From Crocinitomicaceae bacterium (lineage in GTDB: Bacteria; Bacteroidota; Bacteroidia; Flavobacteriales_D; Crocinitomicaceae): a stretch of DNA of 44,423 nt. Made by a program: the position numbers and the translations under genes. The stretch's first letter is position 1. Every line of letters begins with the position of its first letter. Positions 16,382 to 24,139 of this stretch are shown here, in pieces. The notes below the pieces were generated by a model, which saw nothing but the letters and a program-made list of their open reading frames with translations, did not search any database and was not told the origin of the DNA. The stretch lies in NCBI GenBank assembly GCA_029254025.1, contig JAQWYK010000016.1:1-44423 (forward strand), in the 5' to 3' direction.

Positions 16382-17259
16382 TTGGTTACACTTTTCTTAT
16401 GTTTCCAGCGTTTGTGCGACCATAACCAGTATTCTGGATGTTCTCGAATGACCATTTCTAAATATTCGGCATGTTTGTCGAGCACAAATCCCTCTGGGTT
16501 TTTAGTCACATCATCTGAAATAGGGTAAAACATAACTTCATAGAATCCACGTTTCTTTTTGCGGATACAACCGAATAAAACAGCCTGGTCGTATTTGGCT
16601 GCTAATTTTTCAGCACCTTTCATCCAACCCGTTTCTTGATTCAGAAAAGTATTCCAGTATGCTGTTCTCGGGTTTCCTGGTGATTGGTCGTTGACCATGA
16701 TACTCATCGTTGGTTCGTTGACGTGCTTAGCAAAGTATCGCGGTATTTCGCGCATGGAAATCATTTTCATTCCAAAGCGTTGGCGACTCTTAAGCAAAAC
16801 ATTATCAAAGAATTTATTTTTGAGTGGCTGGTATGCTGCTACAGTCTGATGACGCATTTGTTGGGCAATTCCTACGGCGTAATATTCCCAATTGTTATAA
16901 TGACCACAGAGCACAATTACACTCCTTCCTTCTTTGTAATAGGCGTCAACTACTTCAGGGTTTATTAATGCGCAGCGTTTGCGAATTTCTTTGTTAGAGA
17001 TGGTAAGTGACTTGGCGCTTTCCACGAGGAAATCAGCAAAATGTTTGAAAAAACGTTTCTCGATTTCTGTTATAGCCTTTTCTGAAAGCTCAGGAAAGGA
17101 GTTTTTTAGGTTCTCGCGTACTACCTTTTTACGATAGCCGACAATTCGATAGGTTAGAAAATAAATGAAATTCGAGAATGCATAAAGTATCCCAAAGGGC
17201 AAGTAGGATATAGGCAAGGCCAATATGTAGTGTACAATAGGACTAAATATTCTCGACAT
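16378..17259 (-). CDS. Lysophospholipid/lipid A-type acyltransferase (LpxL/HtrB family)
   Basis: The 293-residue protein has an N-terminal membrane anchor (about 8-38, VHYILALPISYLPFGILYAFSNF in part) and the family catalytic box CGHYNNWE, an HX4E-type motif as in LpxL/LpxM. Further blocks are NDQSPG and TGWMKGAEKLAAKY. Family members transfer acyl chains from acyl-ACP to lipid A at the inner membrane; in Bacteroidota some use aminoacyl lipids instead, so the acceptor is uncertain. It has its own promoter (TATTTTTG, 17277-17284) and is followed by rarA with a 4-base overlap. Confidence 0.87.
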   Translation of the reverse strand: MSRIFSPIVHYILALPISYLPFGILYAFSNFIYFLTYRIVGYRKKVVRENLKNSFPELSEKAITEIEKRFFKHFADFLVESAKSLTISNKEIRKRCALINPEVVDAYYKEGRSVIVLCGHYNNWEYYAVGIAQQMRHQTVAAYQPLKNKFFDNVLLKSRQRFGMKMISMREIPRYFAKHVNEPTMSIMVNDQSPGNPRTAYWNTFLNQETGWMKGAEKLAAKYDQAVLFGCIRKKKRGFYEVMFYPISDDVTKNPEGFVLDKHAEYLEMVIREHPEYWLWSHKRWKHKKSVTK

Positions 17260-17276
17260 TAACTTTCAAAAAAGCC

Positions 17277-17284
17277 CAAAAATA
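17277..17284 (-). promoter_or_regulatory. -7 promoter element TATTTTTG for the acyltransferase-rarA operon
   Basis: This is a perfect TAnnTTTG match on the minus strand, 17 bases before the acyltransferase ATG. No SD-like sequence lies between. Confidence 0.6.
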
Positions 17285-17410
17285 GCGTTTTACTCGATAT
17301 GGGACCGTTAGTATTCACAAGTTTTTCTGAAACGGAAGCGATTTGATAATATTTTACTGTTCTTGGAAAGTTATTCACAATGGGGTAAAGGGTTAGATTG
17401 CAATGGGTGT

Positions 17411-17460
17411 TGCAGGTTGCAATTTACAAGTTGGGCTCAACTTTCAACCTGTAACTTTTT
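17411..17460. repeat. Nested inverted repeat of AACCTGTAAC-type intergenic words
   Basis: Outer arms CAGGTTG (17413-17419) and CAACCTG (17445-17451) enclose inner arms AAGTTG (17428-17433) and CAACTT (17438-17443) around a GGCT loop. The stretch ends with TGTAACTTTTTAACTAC, which directly precedes the rhomboid promoter. Similar words occur before xseA (1081-1110) and rimO (31504-31602). Confidence 0.45.
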
Positions 17461-17463
17461 AAC

Positions 17464-17471
17464 TACTTTTG
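17464..17471 (+). promoter_or_regulatory. -7 promoter element TACTTTTG for the rhomboid gene
   Basis: This is a perfect TAnnTTTG match followed by C, 17 bases before the ATG at 17489. Confidence 0.6.
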
Positions 17472-17488
17472 CAACTCAAATTTAATCA

Positions 17489-18121
17489 ATGTCTTTATCC
17501 ATTACGCTTCTTATCATCATCGCAACAGTACTTGTATCGCTGAATGCGTTTAATCAACCAGATGTTAAATTCAAAATGTTGTTTTACCCGTACAAAGTAA
17601 AGAACAATAGGGAGTTCTACCGTTTTTTCTCTCATATGCTTATTCATGGGGACTATCTGCACTTGTTTTTCAACATGTTTGTTTTGTATTCCTTCGGTCG
17701 GATCATGGAGGCATCATTGCTGTTCAATTACGGAAGTGCTGGATGGGGTCATTATGTCATTCTTTATGTTTTTGGAGGATTCGCAGCAGGGATTTGGCCG
17801 TATCACCGCAATCAAGATAATATACATTATATGAGTTTGGGCGCATCGGGTGCAGTATCTGCTGTGTTGTTCGCTTCCATTTTGTGGTATCCCGACGGAG
17901 GCATTTACCTGATGTTTATTCCCTTCGAAATACCTTCCTGGTTGTTTGGGGTACTTTACCTTGGTTATGAGTATTATATGAGCAAAAGAGGAGGAACGGC
18001 TATTGCACACGACGCACATTTCGGGGGGGCGCTTTTTGGTATAGCATATGTGCTGTTGATTAATTTCGACAAAGGAGTGGAATTCATCAAGCTCGTCGGA
18101 AATAGTTTGGGGTTCGTCTAG
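17489..18121 (+). CDS. Rhomboid-family intramembrane serine protease
   Basis: The 210-residue membrane protein has about six hydrophobic segments. Catalytic Ser120 lies in LGASGAV and catalytic His177 in HDAHFGGALFG, the rhomboid Ser-His dyad. The HLFFNMFVLYSFG segment (58-70) holds the conserved HxxxN oxyanion/L1 region. Rhomboids cut transmembrane substrates within the inner membrane; the substrate is unknown here. The gene has its own promoter and is followed after 53 bases by a class IV aminotransferase in the same direction. Confidence 0.9.
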   Translation: MSLSITLLIIIATVLVSLNAFNQPDVKFKMLFYPYKVKNNREFYRFFSHMLIHGDYLHLFFNMFVLYSFGRIMEASLLFNYGSAGWGHYVILYVFGGFAAGIWPYHRNQDNIHYMSLGASGAVSAVLFASILWYPDGGIYLMFIPFEIPSWLFGVLYLGYEYYMSKRGGTAIAHDAHFGGALFGIAYVLLINFDKGVEFIKLVGNSLGFV

Positions 18122-18174
18122 ATAATTAACAAAACGCTTGGTTTTTAACAATTATTTAGTAAATTTCCCAAGAA

Positions 18175-19041
18175 ATGGCGTTACTCTATGTAAATAATAA
18201 CGGTCAACTCCTTGAAAATAGTGGTTTCACAGTAGAGGCAGGAAATAGAGGACACCTCTATGGCGATGGCTTGTTCGAGTCGATTCGAGTCTTTAAAGGA
18301 ACGCCAGTTAATCTAGAAGCGCATTATCTTCGTTTAGTGGATGGGGCAATGGCATTAAAGATGCGGGTTCCGGCATTCCTTACCTTGGATTATTTCTCAA
18401 AGCACATCATAGAATTGGTGAAAAAGAGCGAAATTACAGGAGGCGGACGTGTTCGCTTTTCGTTGGATCGTATCGCTGGGGGAACATACATGCCTATATC
18501 GAATGAATGCACCTATTTCATTGAGGTATATCCGCTCAACGAGAGTACCTATCAACTGAATGCAAAAGGATGGGAAGTGGATTTGTTCATGGAGATGAAA
18601 AAGCACAGGGATAAACTGTCGAATTTCAAAACAAAGAATGGCTTGTGTTATGTTATGGCTTCCATTGCTGCACAGGAAAAGGAATTGGACGAGTATTTAT
18701 TGTGCAACCCGCAAGGAAATGTGCTCGAAGGCACGAGCTCCAATCTCTTTGTGGTAAGTAATGGCGTGCTCTACACTCCAGGATTAGAAGACGGCTGTCT
18801 CGCAGGTGTAATGCGCATGACGGTCATTAACTTGGCGCTGGAACATGGGATCAAAGTCTATGAATGTTCCATTCTACCTCAAAACCTGTTGGCCGGATCT
18901 GAATTGTTTCTTACCAATGCTATTCGTGGAATTATATGGGTAGGAGGATACCGCACCAAACGCTACAGTAACGAGATGACTCGAAAAATTACAGATTTAT
19001 TGAATCAGAAGTTTGAACTGGAAGTTCCTTCAATTGATTAA
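18175..19041 (+). CDS. Class IV PLP aminotransferase / aminodeoxychorismate lyase-like
   Basis: The 288-residue protein has the class IV fold: a GNRGHLYGDGLFESIRV N-terminal strand region, the likely PLP Schiff-base Lys152 in LSNFKTKNG, and the C-terminal LEGTSSNLFVV and ELFLTNAIRGI motifs. The last is the pattern seen in 4-amino-4-deoxychorismate lyases (PabC, folate synthesis) of Bacteroidota, whereas IlvE proteins are usually longer. I favour PabC-like activity, with a branched-chain or D-amino-acid aminotransferase as the alternative. Upstream TAAATTTC (near 18160) is a one-mismatch -7 element. Confidence 0.8.
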   Translation: MALLYVNNNGQLLENSGFTVEAGNRGHLYGDGLFESIRVFKGTPVNLEAHYLRLVDGAMALKMRVPAFLTLDYFSKHIIELVKKSEITGGGRVRFSLDRIAGGTYMPISNECTYFIEVYPLNESTYQLNAKGWEVDLFMEMKKHRDKLSNFKTKNGLCYVMASIAAQEKELDEYLLCNPQGNVLEGTSSNLFVVSNGVLYTPGLEDGCLAGVMRMTVINLALEHGIKVYECSILPQNLLAGSELFLTNAIRGIIWVGGYRTKRYSNEMTRKITDLLNQKFELEVPSID

Positions 19042-19076
19042 ATTTCAATAACTTGAGTTAAATATATTCCGCTTTC

Positions 19077-19101
19077 GAACAGTGTTATCTTTGAACTGTT
19101 C
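19077..19101 (+). promoter_or_regulatory. Promoter with flanking inverted repeat (operator) for the FMN reductase gene
   Basis: TATCTTTG (19086-19093) is a perfect -7 element. It is exactly embraced by GAACAGT (19077-19083) and ACTGTTC (19095-19101), a perfect 7-base inverted repeat with an 11-base spacer. A dimeric regulator bound there would cover the promoter. The gene starts at 19117. Confidence 0.55.
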
Positions 19102-19116
19102 ATCTAAAAAATCAAT

Positions 19117-19665
19117 ATGAAACTAATTGCATTCGCAGGATCTAGTAGTATCCACTCTTTAAATAAGCAATTCGCCACTTACGTTGGTGAAAAAGCAGCT
19201 ACAGACTTGAGTGCTGAGCTAGAATTGTTAGACCTTAACGATTACGACATTCCGCTATACTCCATCGACAAAGAGAAAAGAGGCGAAGTGCCACCTGAGG
19301 TACATAAGTTTATTTCAAAATTGAAACAAGCGGATGGCATCATCCTTTCATTGGCGGAGCATAATGGCACCTATACAGCGGTATTCAAAAACTTGATCGA
19401 TTGGACATCACGCATAGAGTTGGGGTTCTTTCAAGGCGTTCCTATGTTTTTACTGAGTACCTCTCCGGGTGGATTTGGAGGAGGAAATGTCATGGAAGCA
19501 GCCTTGGCCCGCTTACCGAAGTTTCGAGCTCAGATTGTAGCTCATTTTTCATTGCCGAAATTTGAAGAAAATTTTGATCCGGAAAAAGGAATTCTTGATG
19601 TAGGAATAAAATCAGAATTTGAGGATAAGTTTGCTTTGTTTCGGGAGGTTATAGGCAGGCAATAA
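19117..19665 (+). CDS. NADPH-dependent FMN reductase-family flavoprotein
   Basis: The 182-residue flavodoxin-like protein has the FMN-phosphate loop AGSSSIHSLNKQ at the N-terminus, a LSLAEHNGTYTAVFKNLIDW segment typical of NAD(P)H:quinone or azo/chromate reductases, and STSPGGFGGGNV (about 110-125) in the flavin-ring loop. It would reduce quinones, flavin or other acceptors with NADPH in the cytoplasm. The -7 element lies inside an inverted repeat, which suggests dedicated control. It converges on the unknown gene 19756-20133. Confidence 0.88.
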   Translation: MKLIAFAGSSSIHSLNKQFATYVGEKAATDLSAELELLDLNDYDIPLYSIDKEKRGEVPPEVHKFISKLKQADGIILSLAEHNGTYTAVFKNLIDWTSRIELGFFQGVPMFLLSTSPGGFGGGNVMEAALARLPKFRAQIVAHFSLPKFEENFDPEKGILDVGIKSEFEDKFALFREVIGRQ

Positions 19666-19712
19666 GTCCAAATGGCGCTAAGTATAACGACATAATTACT
19701 CACTACAGAAAA

Positions 19713-19739
19713 TTTGCGTTGGCATTCGTTGGGCGCAAA
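19713..19739 (-). terminator. Weak hairpin between convergent genes
   Basis: TTTGCG (19713-19718) pairs with CGCAAA (19734-19739) around a 15-base loop. On the minus strand it is followed by ATTTTC, so it could end transcripts of the 19756-20133 gene. The loop is long and the T-run short. Confidence 0.3.
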
Positions 19740-19755
19740 GTGGAAAGGAAGTTGC

Positions 19756-20133
19756 TTAATTCATCAAGGCATAATTCCAACGCGCTTGAAGCTTTTCGTA
19801 TTCGTCATGAAAATCACGAAGAAGTTGCTTTACGCGATTTTCTCCAACTTCACTTCGCTTTTTGATCGAGCGAAACCCTTCTAAAATAATTTCAAGAATA
19901 TTAGAGTCGAGTAGTACCTCGGAGGACTTAGGATCAATACGGTAAGATTCGTACACAGAAGCTATCTTTCTTTCTTCGTCTTGAGCTTGCAAATCGCCTT
20001 CTGAATTGCGGGTGATTTTTTCGTAATAGGGTAAGAGTTTAGCACTTAATTCCACGAAATGCTTCATCACATTCACCGCGGTATTGATGGATTGAATGTT
20101 ACTAGTTCTCATATCGTCGAGTTTGTAGTTCAT
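19756..20133 (-). CDS. Hypothetical helical protein
   Basis: The 125-residue protein is predicted to be wholly helical with no signal peptide or membrane segment. It is charged and has scattered aromatic residues (SAKLLPYYEKI, LLRDFHDEYEKLQARWNYALMN). I do not recognise the family. The frame is free of rare codons and shares the neighbours' composition, so it appears to be a real gene. Divergent to the PaaI-like thioesterase across 187 bases that hold a few direct GTTG words but no clear promoter. Confidence 0.6.
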   Translation of the reverse strand: MNYKLDDMRTSNIQSINTAVNVMKHFVELSAKLLPYYEKITRNSEGDLQAQDEERKIASVYESYRIDPKSSEVLLDSNILEIILEGFRSIKKRSEVGENRVKQLLRDFHDEYEKLQARWNYALMN

Positions 20134-20320
20134 AATTCTTCACTTTTACACTTTATAAACGTTTGAGGATAAAGAAAAGTTGGCATGCAAGGTTGAAAAG
20201 TTGCAGGCCTACGAATAGTTGCTTAACCTGTTCGAGGAACTTGGGATAATGCTCTTGTATGTTTTAATCTCTTGAAGGGTGGTAATTCATTAGCTACTTT
20301 TAACTAATTTCGCTGAGGTT

Positions 20321-20761
20321 ATGGAAAAATATAACGAAGAAATAATCCGGCTGTATGAAGCAGCTAACGCGTTTGGCGATCTGCTGGGTATGCAGCTAAC
20401 ACTGGTGGATCAAGGAGTGGTAACTTATGAAATGGAGGTAAAGCCACATCATTTGGCGACTCCTTTCGCTGCGCATGGAGGAGCAGTTGCTGCTCTTGTT
20501 GACGGGGCCTTAGGTGTTGCTGCATTAAGTAAAGTATCCATCAATAAGAAAGTGGTGAGTACTATAGAGTTGAAGATGAACTTTTTACGACCTGCTCTAT
20601 TAGGTGATGTTTTGCTTGCTAAGGGAAATGTTGTGTCGGCAGGCAATCGTTTGCTCTATGTGGAGTGTGAAGTAATGAATCAGACAGGAGATTTGATCGC
20701 AAAGGCAAGCGGAACTTTTAACGCGTACTCCGCCGAAAAAGCATTTGGACGACCCTTTTAA
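20321..20761 (+). CDS. PaaI-type hotdog-fold thioesterase
   Basis: The 146-residue protein shows the hotdog thioesterase signature HGGAVAALVDGALGVAA (about 52-68), in which the segment before the long helix binds the thioester. ELKMNFLRPALLGDVLLAKG and VVSAGNRLLYVECEVMNQ are characteristic strands. Family members hydrolyse acyl- or phenylacetyl-CoA thioesters as tetramers. No phenylacetate genes lie nearby, so the natural substrate is unknown. The start ATG is preceded by a weak TAATTTCG. Confidence 0.85.
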   Translation: MEKYNEEIIRLYEAANAFGDLLGMQLTLVDQGVVTYEMEVKPHHLATPFAAHGGAVAALVDGALGVAALSKVSINKKVVSTIELKMNFLRPALLGDVLLAKGNVVSAGNRLLYVECEVMNQTGDLIAKASGTFNAYSAEKAFGRPF

Positions 20762-20878
20762 CGCACTGAAAACGGTTTTACAGTTGTCTAGTTCAATTGA
20801 AGCCAAATACTTATATGTAAATTGTCGCTTTTTAAGAAATAAATTCAGCGCTGATTGCCATATTTCGAGGAATCCAGC

Positions 20879-20886
20879 TATATTTG
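20879..20886 (+). promoter_or_regulatory. Upstream candidate promoter TATATTTG of the rpmB operon
   Basis: This is a perfect TAnnTTTG match, 104 bases before the rpmB start. It would give a long leader including a poly-A tract. It may act in tandem with the nearer promoter. Confidence 0.4.
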
Positions 20887-20925
20887 CGCTGTGGTGAAAA
20901 AAAGTGAAAAATAATTGAAGTCCTC

Positions 20926-20956
20926 TTTGTCAATTAAAAAAAAATAACTTTCTTTG
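20926..20956 (+). promoter_or_regulatory. Main promoter of the rpmB-rpmG-DUF4295 operon
   Basis: A TTTG box (20926-20929) and TTTCTTTG (20949-20956, one base from TAnnTTTG) are separated by 19 bases that hold an A-tract. This is the arrangement expected for -33 and -7 elements of a strong Bacteroidota ribosomal promoter. The leader to rpmB is about 30 bases. Confidence 0.55.
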
Positions 20957-20989
20957 CACCCGCTTTTGTAAATAGCAAATTTTAGAATT

Positions 20990-21226
20990 ATGTCACGAGT
21001 ATGTCAATTAACGGGTAAGAAAGTAATGGTTGGGAACAATGTTTCTCACTCCAAAAGAAGAACTAAGCGTAAGTTCTACCCGAACTTAGTTAAAAAGAAA
21101 TTTTACTTACCAGAAGAGGATAAGTACATCACTTTGCGAATCAGTACATCCGCTTTGCGTACCGTGAATAAAAACGGAATCCAAGCGTGTATTAAGAAAG
21201 CGAAAGAAAAAGGATATTTAAAATAA
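20990..21226 (+). CDS. rpmB: 50S ribosomal protein L28
   Basis: This 78-residue protein has the L28 start [20 protein letters not shown] followed by [18 protein letters not shown]. It has no zinc CxxC pair beyond the first Cys. Its C-terminus, [24 protein letters not shown], is typical of Bacteroidota L28. It is the first gene of a ribosomal operon, followed after 26 bases by rpmG. Confidence 0.97.
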   Translation: MSRVCQLTGKKVMVGNNVSHSKRRTKRKFYPNLVKKKFYLPEEDKYITLRISTSALRTVNKNGIQACIKKAKEKGYLK

Positions 21227-21252
21227 CAGCCTTGGGCTAAAAGATCGAAGAG

Positions 21253-21441
21253 ATGGCTAAGAAAGGAAAAGGAAATAGAGTTCAAGTTATATTAGAGTGT
21301 ACAGAGCACAAAGATTCAGGTATGCCTGGAACTTCTCGTTACATTTCAACGAAAAATAGAAAGAACACTCCAGACCGATTGGAGATTAAGAAGTTCAATC
21401 CAATTTTGAAAAAGTACACTGTACATAAAGAAATTAAATAG
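21253..21441 (+). CDS. rpmG: 50S ribosomal protein L33
   Basis: The 62-residue protein has the L33 pattern: [39 protein letters not shown] and [10 protein letters not shown]. Only one Cys is present, so this is the zinc-independent (C-minus) form. It lies between rpmB and the DUF4295 gene with short gaps. Confidence 0.96.
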   Translation: MAKKGKGNRVQVILECTEHKDSGMPGTSRYISTKNRKNTPDRLEIKKFNPILKKYTVHKEIK

Positions 21442-21448
21442 TTAAGAC

Positions 21449-21601
21449 ATGGCTAAGAAAACAGTAGCATCACTTCAAAAAGGTGGAGGAAAAGAACATA
21501 CGAAAGTGATTAAAATGGTGAAGACTGAAAAAGGGTCTTACTCATTTAAAGAAGAAATCGTTCACAATGATAAAGTGAAAGAGTGGTTTGATAAAAACTA
21601 A
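21449..21601 (+). CDS. DUF4295 small protein in the L28-L33 operon
   Basis: A 50-residue reading frame begins MAKKTVASLQKGGGKEHTKV and ends with KVKEWFDKN. It is very basic at the N-terminus, and the small size and place after rpmG match DUF4295, a short protein of Bacteroidota found in this ribosomal cluster. Its conservation and context suggest a ribosome-associated role, but the function is not established. It begins 7 bases after the rpmG stop. A terminator hairpin follows at 21631. Confidence 0.85.
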   Translation: MAKKTVASLQKGGGKEHTKVIKMVKTEKGSYSFKEEIVHNDKVKEWFDKN

Positions 21602-21630
21602 TTCTGACCTCTTTCGTTGACAATAATATT

Positions 21631-21660
21631 GAGCTTCTTACTTTGGTAAGGAGCTCTTTC
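21631..21660 (+). terminator. Rho-independent terminator after the ribosomal operon
   Basis: GAGCTTCTTAC (21631-21641) pairs with GTAAGGAGCTC (21646-21656), ten canonical pairs and one G-U, around a TTTG tetraloop. TTTCTAATTT follows. The stem is strong and the T-run moderate. Some read-through into ftsY, which starts 12 bases later, is likely. Confidence 0.7.
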
Positions 21661-21672
21661 TAATTTATTATT

Positions 21673-22629
21673 ATGGCATTTTTTGGACTGTTCTCAAAGG
21701 AGAAAAAGGAATCCCTCGATAAGGGCTTGGAGAAAACAAAAGAGTCTTTTCTCTCAAAGCTAACGCGCACATTTGTCGGTAAATCGAAAGTTGATGCAGA
21801 TATTTTGGATCAGCTCGAGGAGATTTTGATTTCTTCTGATGTCGGAGTGCAAACTACGGTTAAAATTATAGAGCGCATCGAAAAAAGAGCTGCCATTGAT
21901 AAATACCTTGGGGCTGCTGAGCTTCAAACTATGCTGCGCGAAGAAATTGCTGCACTGCTAGAGGAGAATAATACCAGTGATGCCATGTATGACATTCCAA
22001 AACATCCGGACGGTCATCCTCATGTAATTATGGTTGTGGGTGTTAATGGTGTTGGAAAGACGACTACAATCGGAAAACTTTCTCATCAGTTCAAAGAGAT
22101 GGGTAAGTCTGTTATTCTTGGTGCTGCAGATACTTTTAGAGCTGCTGCTGTTGACCAATTAATCATTTGGTCCGAGCGCGTAGGTGTGCCCATTGTTCAA
22201 CAAGGGATGAATGCAGATCCTGCATCGGTTGCCTTTGATACATTACAAGCTGCCAAGGCTAAGGGAGCTGATATAGCCATTATTGATACAGCAGGACGTC
22301 TTCATAACAAAGTCAACTTAATGAATGAGTTGAGCAAAATTAAGCGAGTGATGGAAAAAGTAGTTCCTGACGCTCCACATGAAATTTTACTTGTATTGGA
22401 CGGTTCTACAGGCCAAAATGCTTTTGAACAAGCCAAACAATTTGCGCTTGCTACTGAAATAAATGCACTTGCTATTACGAAATTAGATGGGACAGCCAAA
22501 GGAGGTGTGGTTATCGGTATTTCGGATCAAATGAAAATTCCGGTGAAATACATCGGTGTAGGTGAGAAGATGACGGATTTGCAGCCGTTCAATAAGAAGG
22601 CTTTCGTCGATTCGCTTTTTGGTGAGTAA
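21673..22629 (+). CDS. ftsY: Signal recognition particle receptor FtsY
   Basis: FtsY is the membrane-associated SRP-receptor GTPase that delivers ribosomes to the translocon. The 318-residue protein has a short charged N-terminal region (FGLFSKEKKESLDKGLEKT) instead of the long acidic A domain of enterobacteria, then the N domain. The G domain follows, with GVNGVGKTTT (123-132), the insertion-box AADTFRAAAVDQL, IDTAGRLHNK, TKLDGTAKGG and the closing GVGEKMTDLQPF. The short N-terminus is usual for Bacteroidota. Its place next to rpmB-rpmG-DUF4295 is the usual order in this phylum. Confidence 0.97.
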   Translation: MAFFGLFSKEKKESLDKGLEKTKESFLSKLTRTFVGKSKVDADILDQLEEILISSDVGVQTTVKIIERIEKRAAIDKYLGAAELQTMLREEIAALLEENNTSDAMYDIPKHPDGHPHVIMVVGVNGVGKTTTIGKLSHQFKEMGKSVILGAADTFRAAAVDQLIIWSERVGVPIVQQGMNADPASVAFDTLQAAKAKGADIAIIDTAGRLHNKVNLMNELSKIKRVMEKVVPDAPHEILLVLDGSTGQNAFEQAKQFALATEINALAITKLDGTAKGGVVIGISDQMKIPVKYIGVGEKMTDLQPFNKKAFVDSLFGE

Positions 22630-22657
22630 TTCTGTCGAAAGTTACTTAGTACAGAAT
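22629..22657. repeat. Inverted repeat ATTCTGT...ACAGAAT after ftsY
   Basis: Arms 22629-22635 and 22651-22657 pair perfectly around a 15-base loop. It overlaps the last base of the ftsY stop and could be a weak terminator or mRNA 3' end; no T-run follows. Confidence 0.35.
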
Positions 22658-22675
22658 GAATTTTAATGTCAGGGG

Positions 22676-22704
22676 TTGTTGCCGTTTATTTAGTTCTATA
22701 TTTG
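22676..22704 (+). promoter_or_regulatory. Promoter of the FKBP lipoprotein gene
   Basis: TTG (22676-22678) and TATATTTG (22697-22704, perfect -7 element) are 18 bases apart, the expected -33/-7 arrangement. The leader is 31 bases. Confidence 0.6.
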
Positions 22705-22735
22705 CAGAGCGAACGTAAGTTCTAAACGAAATTTT

Positions 22736-24127
22736 ATGAAGAAAACAATAACATTACTTGCGGCAGGATTGATATTGCTGGCGTGTGGGGAAAAAGAGCG
22801 TGATTTTGACGAGAACGGAATGCCTTATCCAGATGTGGTACTAACTACATTTGAAGAGCGTTTATCTTATGGTTTAGGAGCAGATATGGGAAGTAATTCT
22901 CAAAATATGCCGGAAGAGATGTTCATGTTGTTTGACAAAGGTGAGATTGAAGAAGGATTTGTTTCTGGAATGAAAGGTGAAGATGGAGATCGTCCTGAAT
23001 GTGATGATATCCTGCAATCGGCCTTCAGTTCTCCTGAAGGTATTGACACAACAGCGAACGATATGATGGCTGTTTCAAATTGTTATGGGTTTATTTTGGG
23101 GAATATGACGCGCAAATCATTGGAATCGAAAGATGCACTAGAAATGGTGGACATTGAATTAGCGAAAAAAGGATTTGCCCATGCTTTGTGCGCAATCGAT
23201 ACATTGATTGCTTTTGATGAGCGCGCACAGATGATTGCAGACTTCAACAATGATATGAACAAGAAGAAGGGTGAAAAAATGATGGAGAACGCTAGGTCTC
23301 TTCCGAATGCAGTCATTGGGAACTCAGGTTATGTTTTGATTGAGGAGATTCCAGGGACAGGAGCGGCAATTGACCCAACTATGGAATACAAAATGATCTA
23401 TACCATGATGAATGCCAATGGTGACACATTGATGTCTACCGTGAGCGATCCAATGGCAGATTCAGAATCTAATTCATTGGAAATTGCAGGTGCAGATATT
23501 GTCGAAGGTTGGAAGTTGGCGACAGAACATATGACAGTAGGAGGAAAATACTCAGTGTACCTTCCTTATGAATTAGCGTATGGAGAGAAGGGGTTGCCAA
23601 GTCCTCGTGGAGACGGATACTACATCAATCCATATACGGGATTAATTATTTCTTCTCAAATCCTAGCTCAGCAAGAGCGTAATTCATTTGCGATAGAGCG
23701 CGGTGAGAAAGTCATTGAAATAGCAAAACAAAAGCCGAATACGAAAGTAGGTGCTTCTGGATATGTATTAGAAACATTAGAAGAAGGAACTGGGCCTAAA
23801 GTAAAGCCTGGAAGTGATGTGCAAGCGCATTATATTTTAATGGATTCTCGAGGTGAAGTAATTGAAAACAGCTACATGGGCGCAATGCAAGGTCGTCCTG
23901 CTCCAATTTTCTCTTTAAATGGAGTGATTAAAGGGTGGCAAGAAGGTGTTCCGGAGATGAAGAAAGGTGGGCGTTACCGTTTGTACGTGCCTTACAATTT
24001 GGCCTACGGAGAGACTGGGAACCAGGGGATTCCTCCCTATGAAACGTTGACATTTGAGATGGAGATTCTCAATTTCGGCGAAGCAGGATCTTTGCAACAA
24101 GCGAATCCCATGATGGGCGGAATGTAA
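22736..24127 (+). CDS. Two-domain FKBP-type peptidyl-prolyl isomerase lipoprotein
   Basis: The 463-residue protein has a lipoprotein signal (Cys17 in LLACGEK), an FKBP_N-like dimerisation region (about 45-195, FEERLSYGLGADMG) and two FKBP domains. The second (about 340-450) is canonical: FSLNGVIKGWQEGVPEMKKGGRY, VPYNLAYGETG and IPPYETLTFEMEI. The first (about 200-320) has IVEGWKLATEHMTVGGKY and LPYELAYGEKG but lacks the IPP and LxFxVE ending, so it may be weak or purely structural. It would assist folding of exported proteins. The downstream PLP enzyme starts 12 bases after its stop. Confidence 0.9.
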   Translation: MKKTITLLAAGLILLACGEKERDFDENGMPYPDVVLTTFEERLSYGLGADMGSNSQNMPEEMFMLFDKGEIEEGFVSGMKGEDGDRPECDDILQSAFSSPEGIDTTANDMMAVSNCYGFILGNMTRKSLESKDALEMVDIELAKKGFAHALCAIDTLIAFDERAQMIADFNNDMNKKKGEKMMENARSLPNAVIGNSGYVLIEEIPGTGAAIDPTMEYKMIYTMMNANGDTLMSTVSDPMADSESNSLEIAGADIVEGWKLATEHMTVGGKYSVYLPYELAYGEKGLPSPRGDGYYINPYTGLIISSQILAQQERNSFAIERGEKVIEIAKQKPNTKVGASGYVLETLEEGTGPKVKPGSDVQAHYILMDSRGEVIENSYMGAMQGRPAPIFSLNGVIKGWQEGVPEMKKGGRYRLYVPYNLAYGETGNQGIPPYETLTFEMEILNFGEAGSLQQANPMMGGM

Positions 24128-24139
24128 TCAATCGATTGC

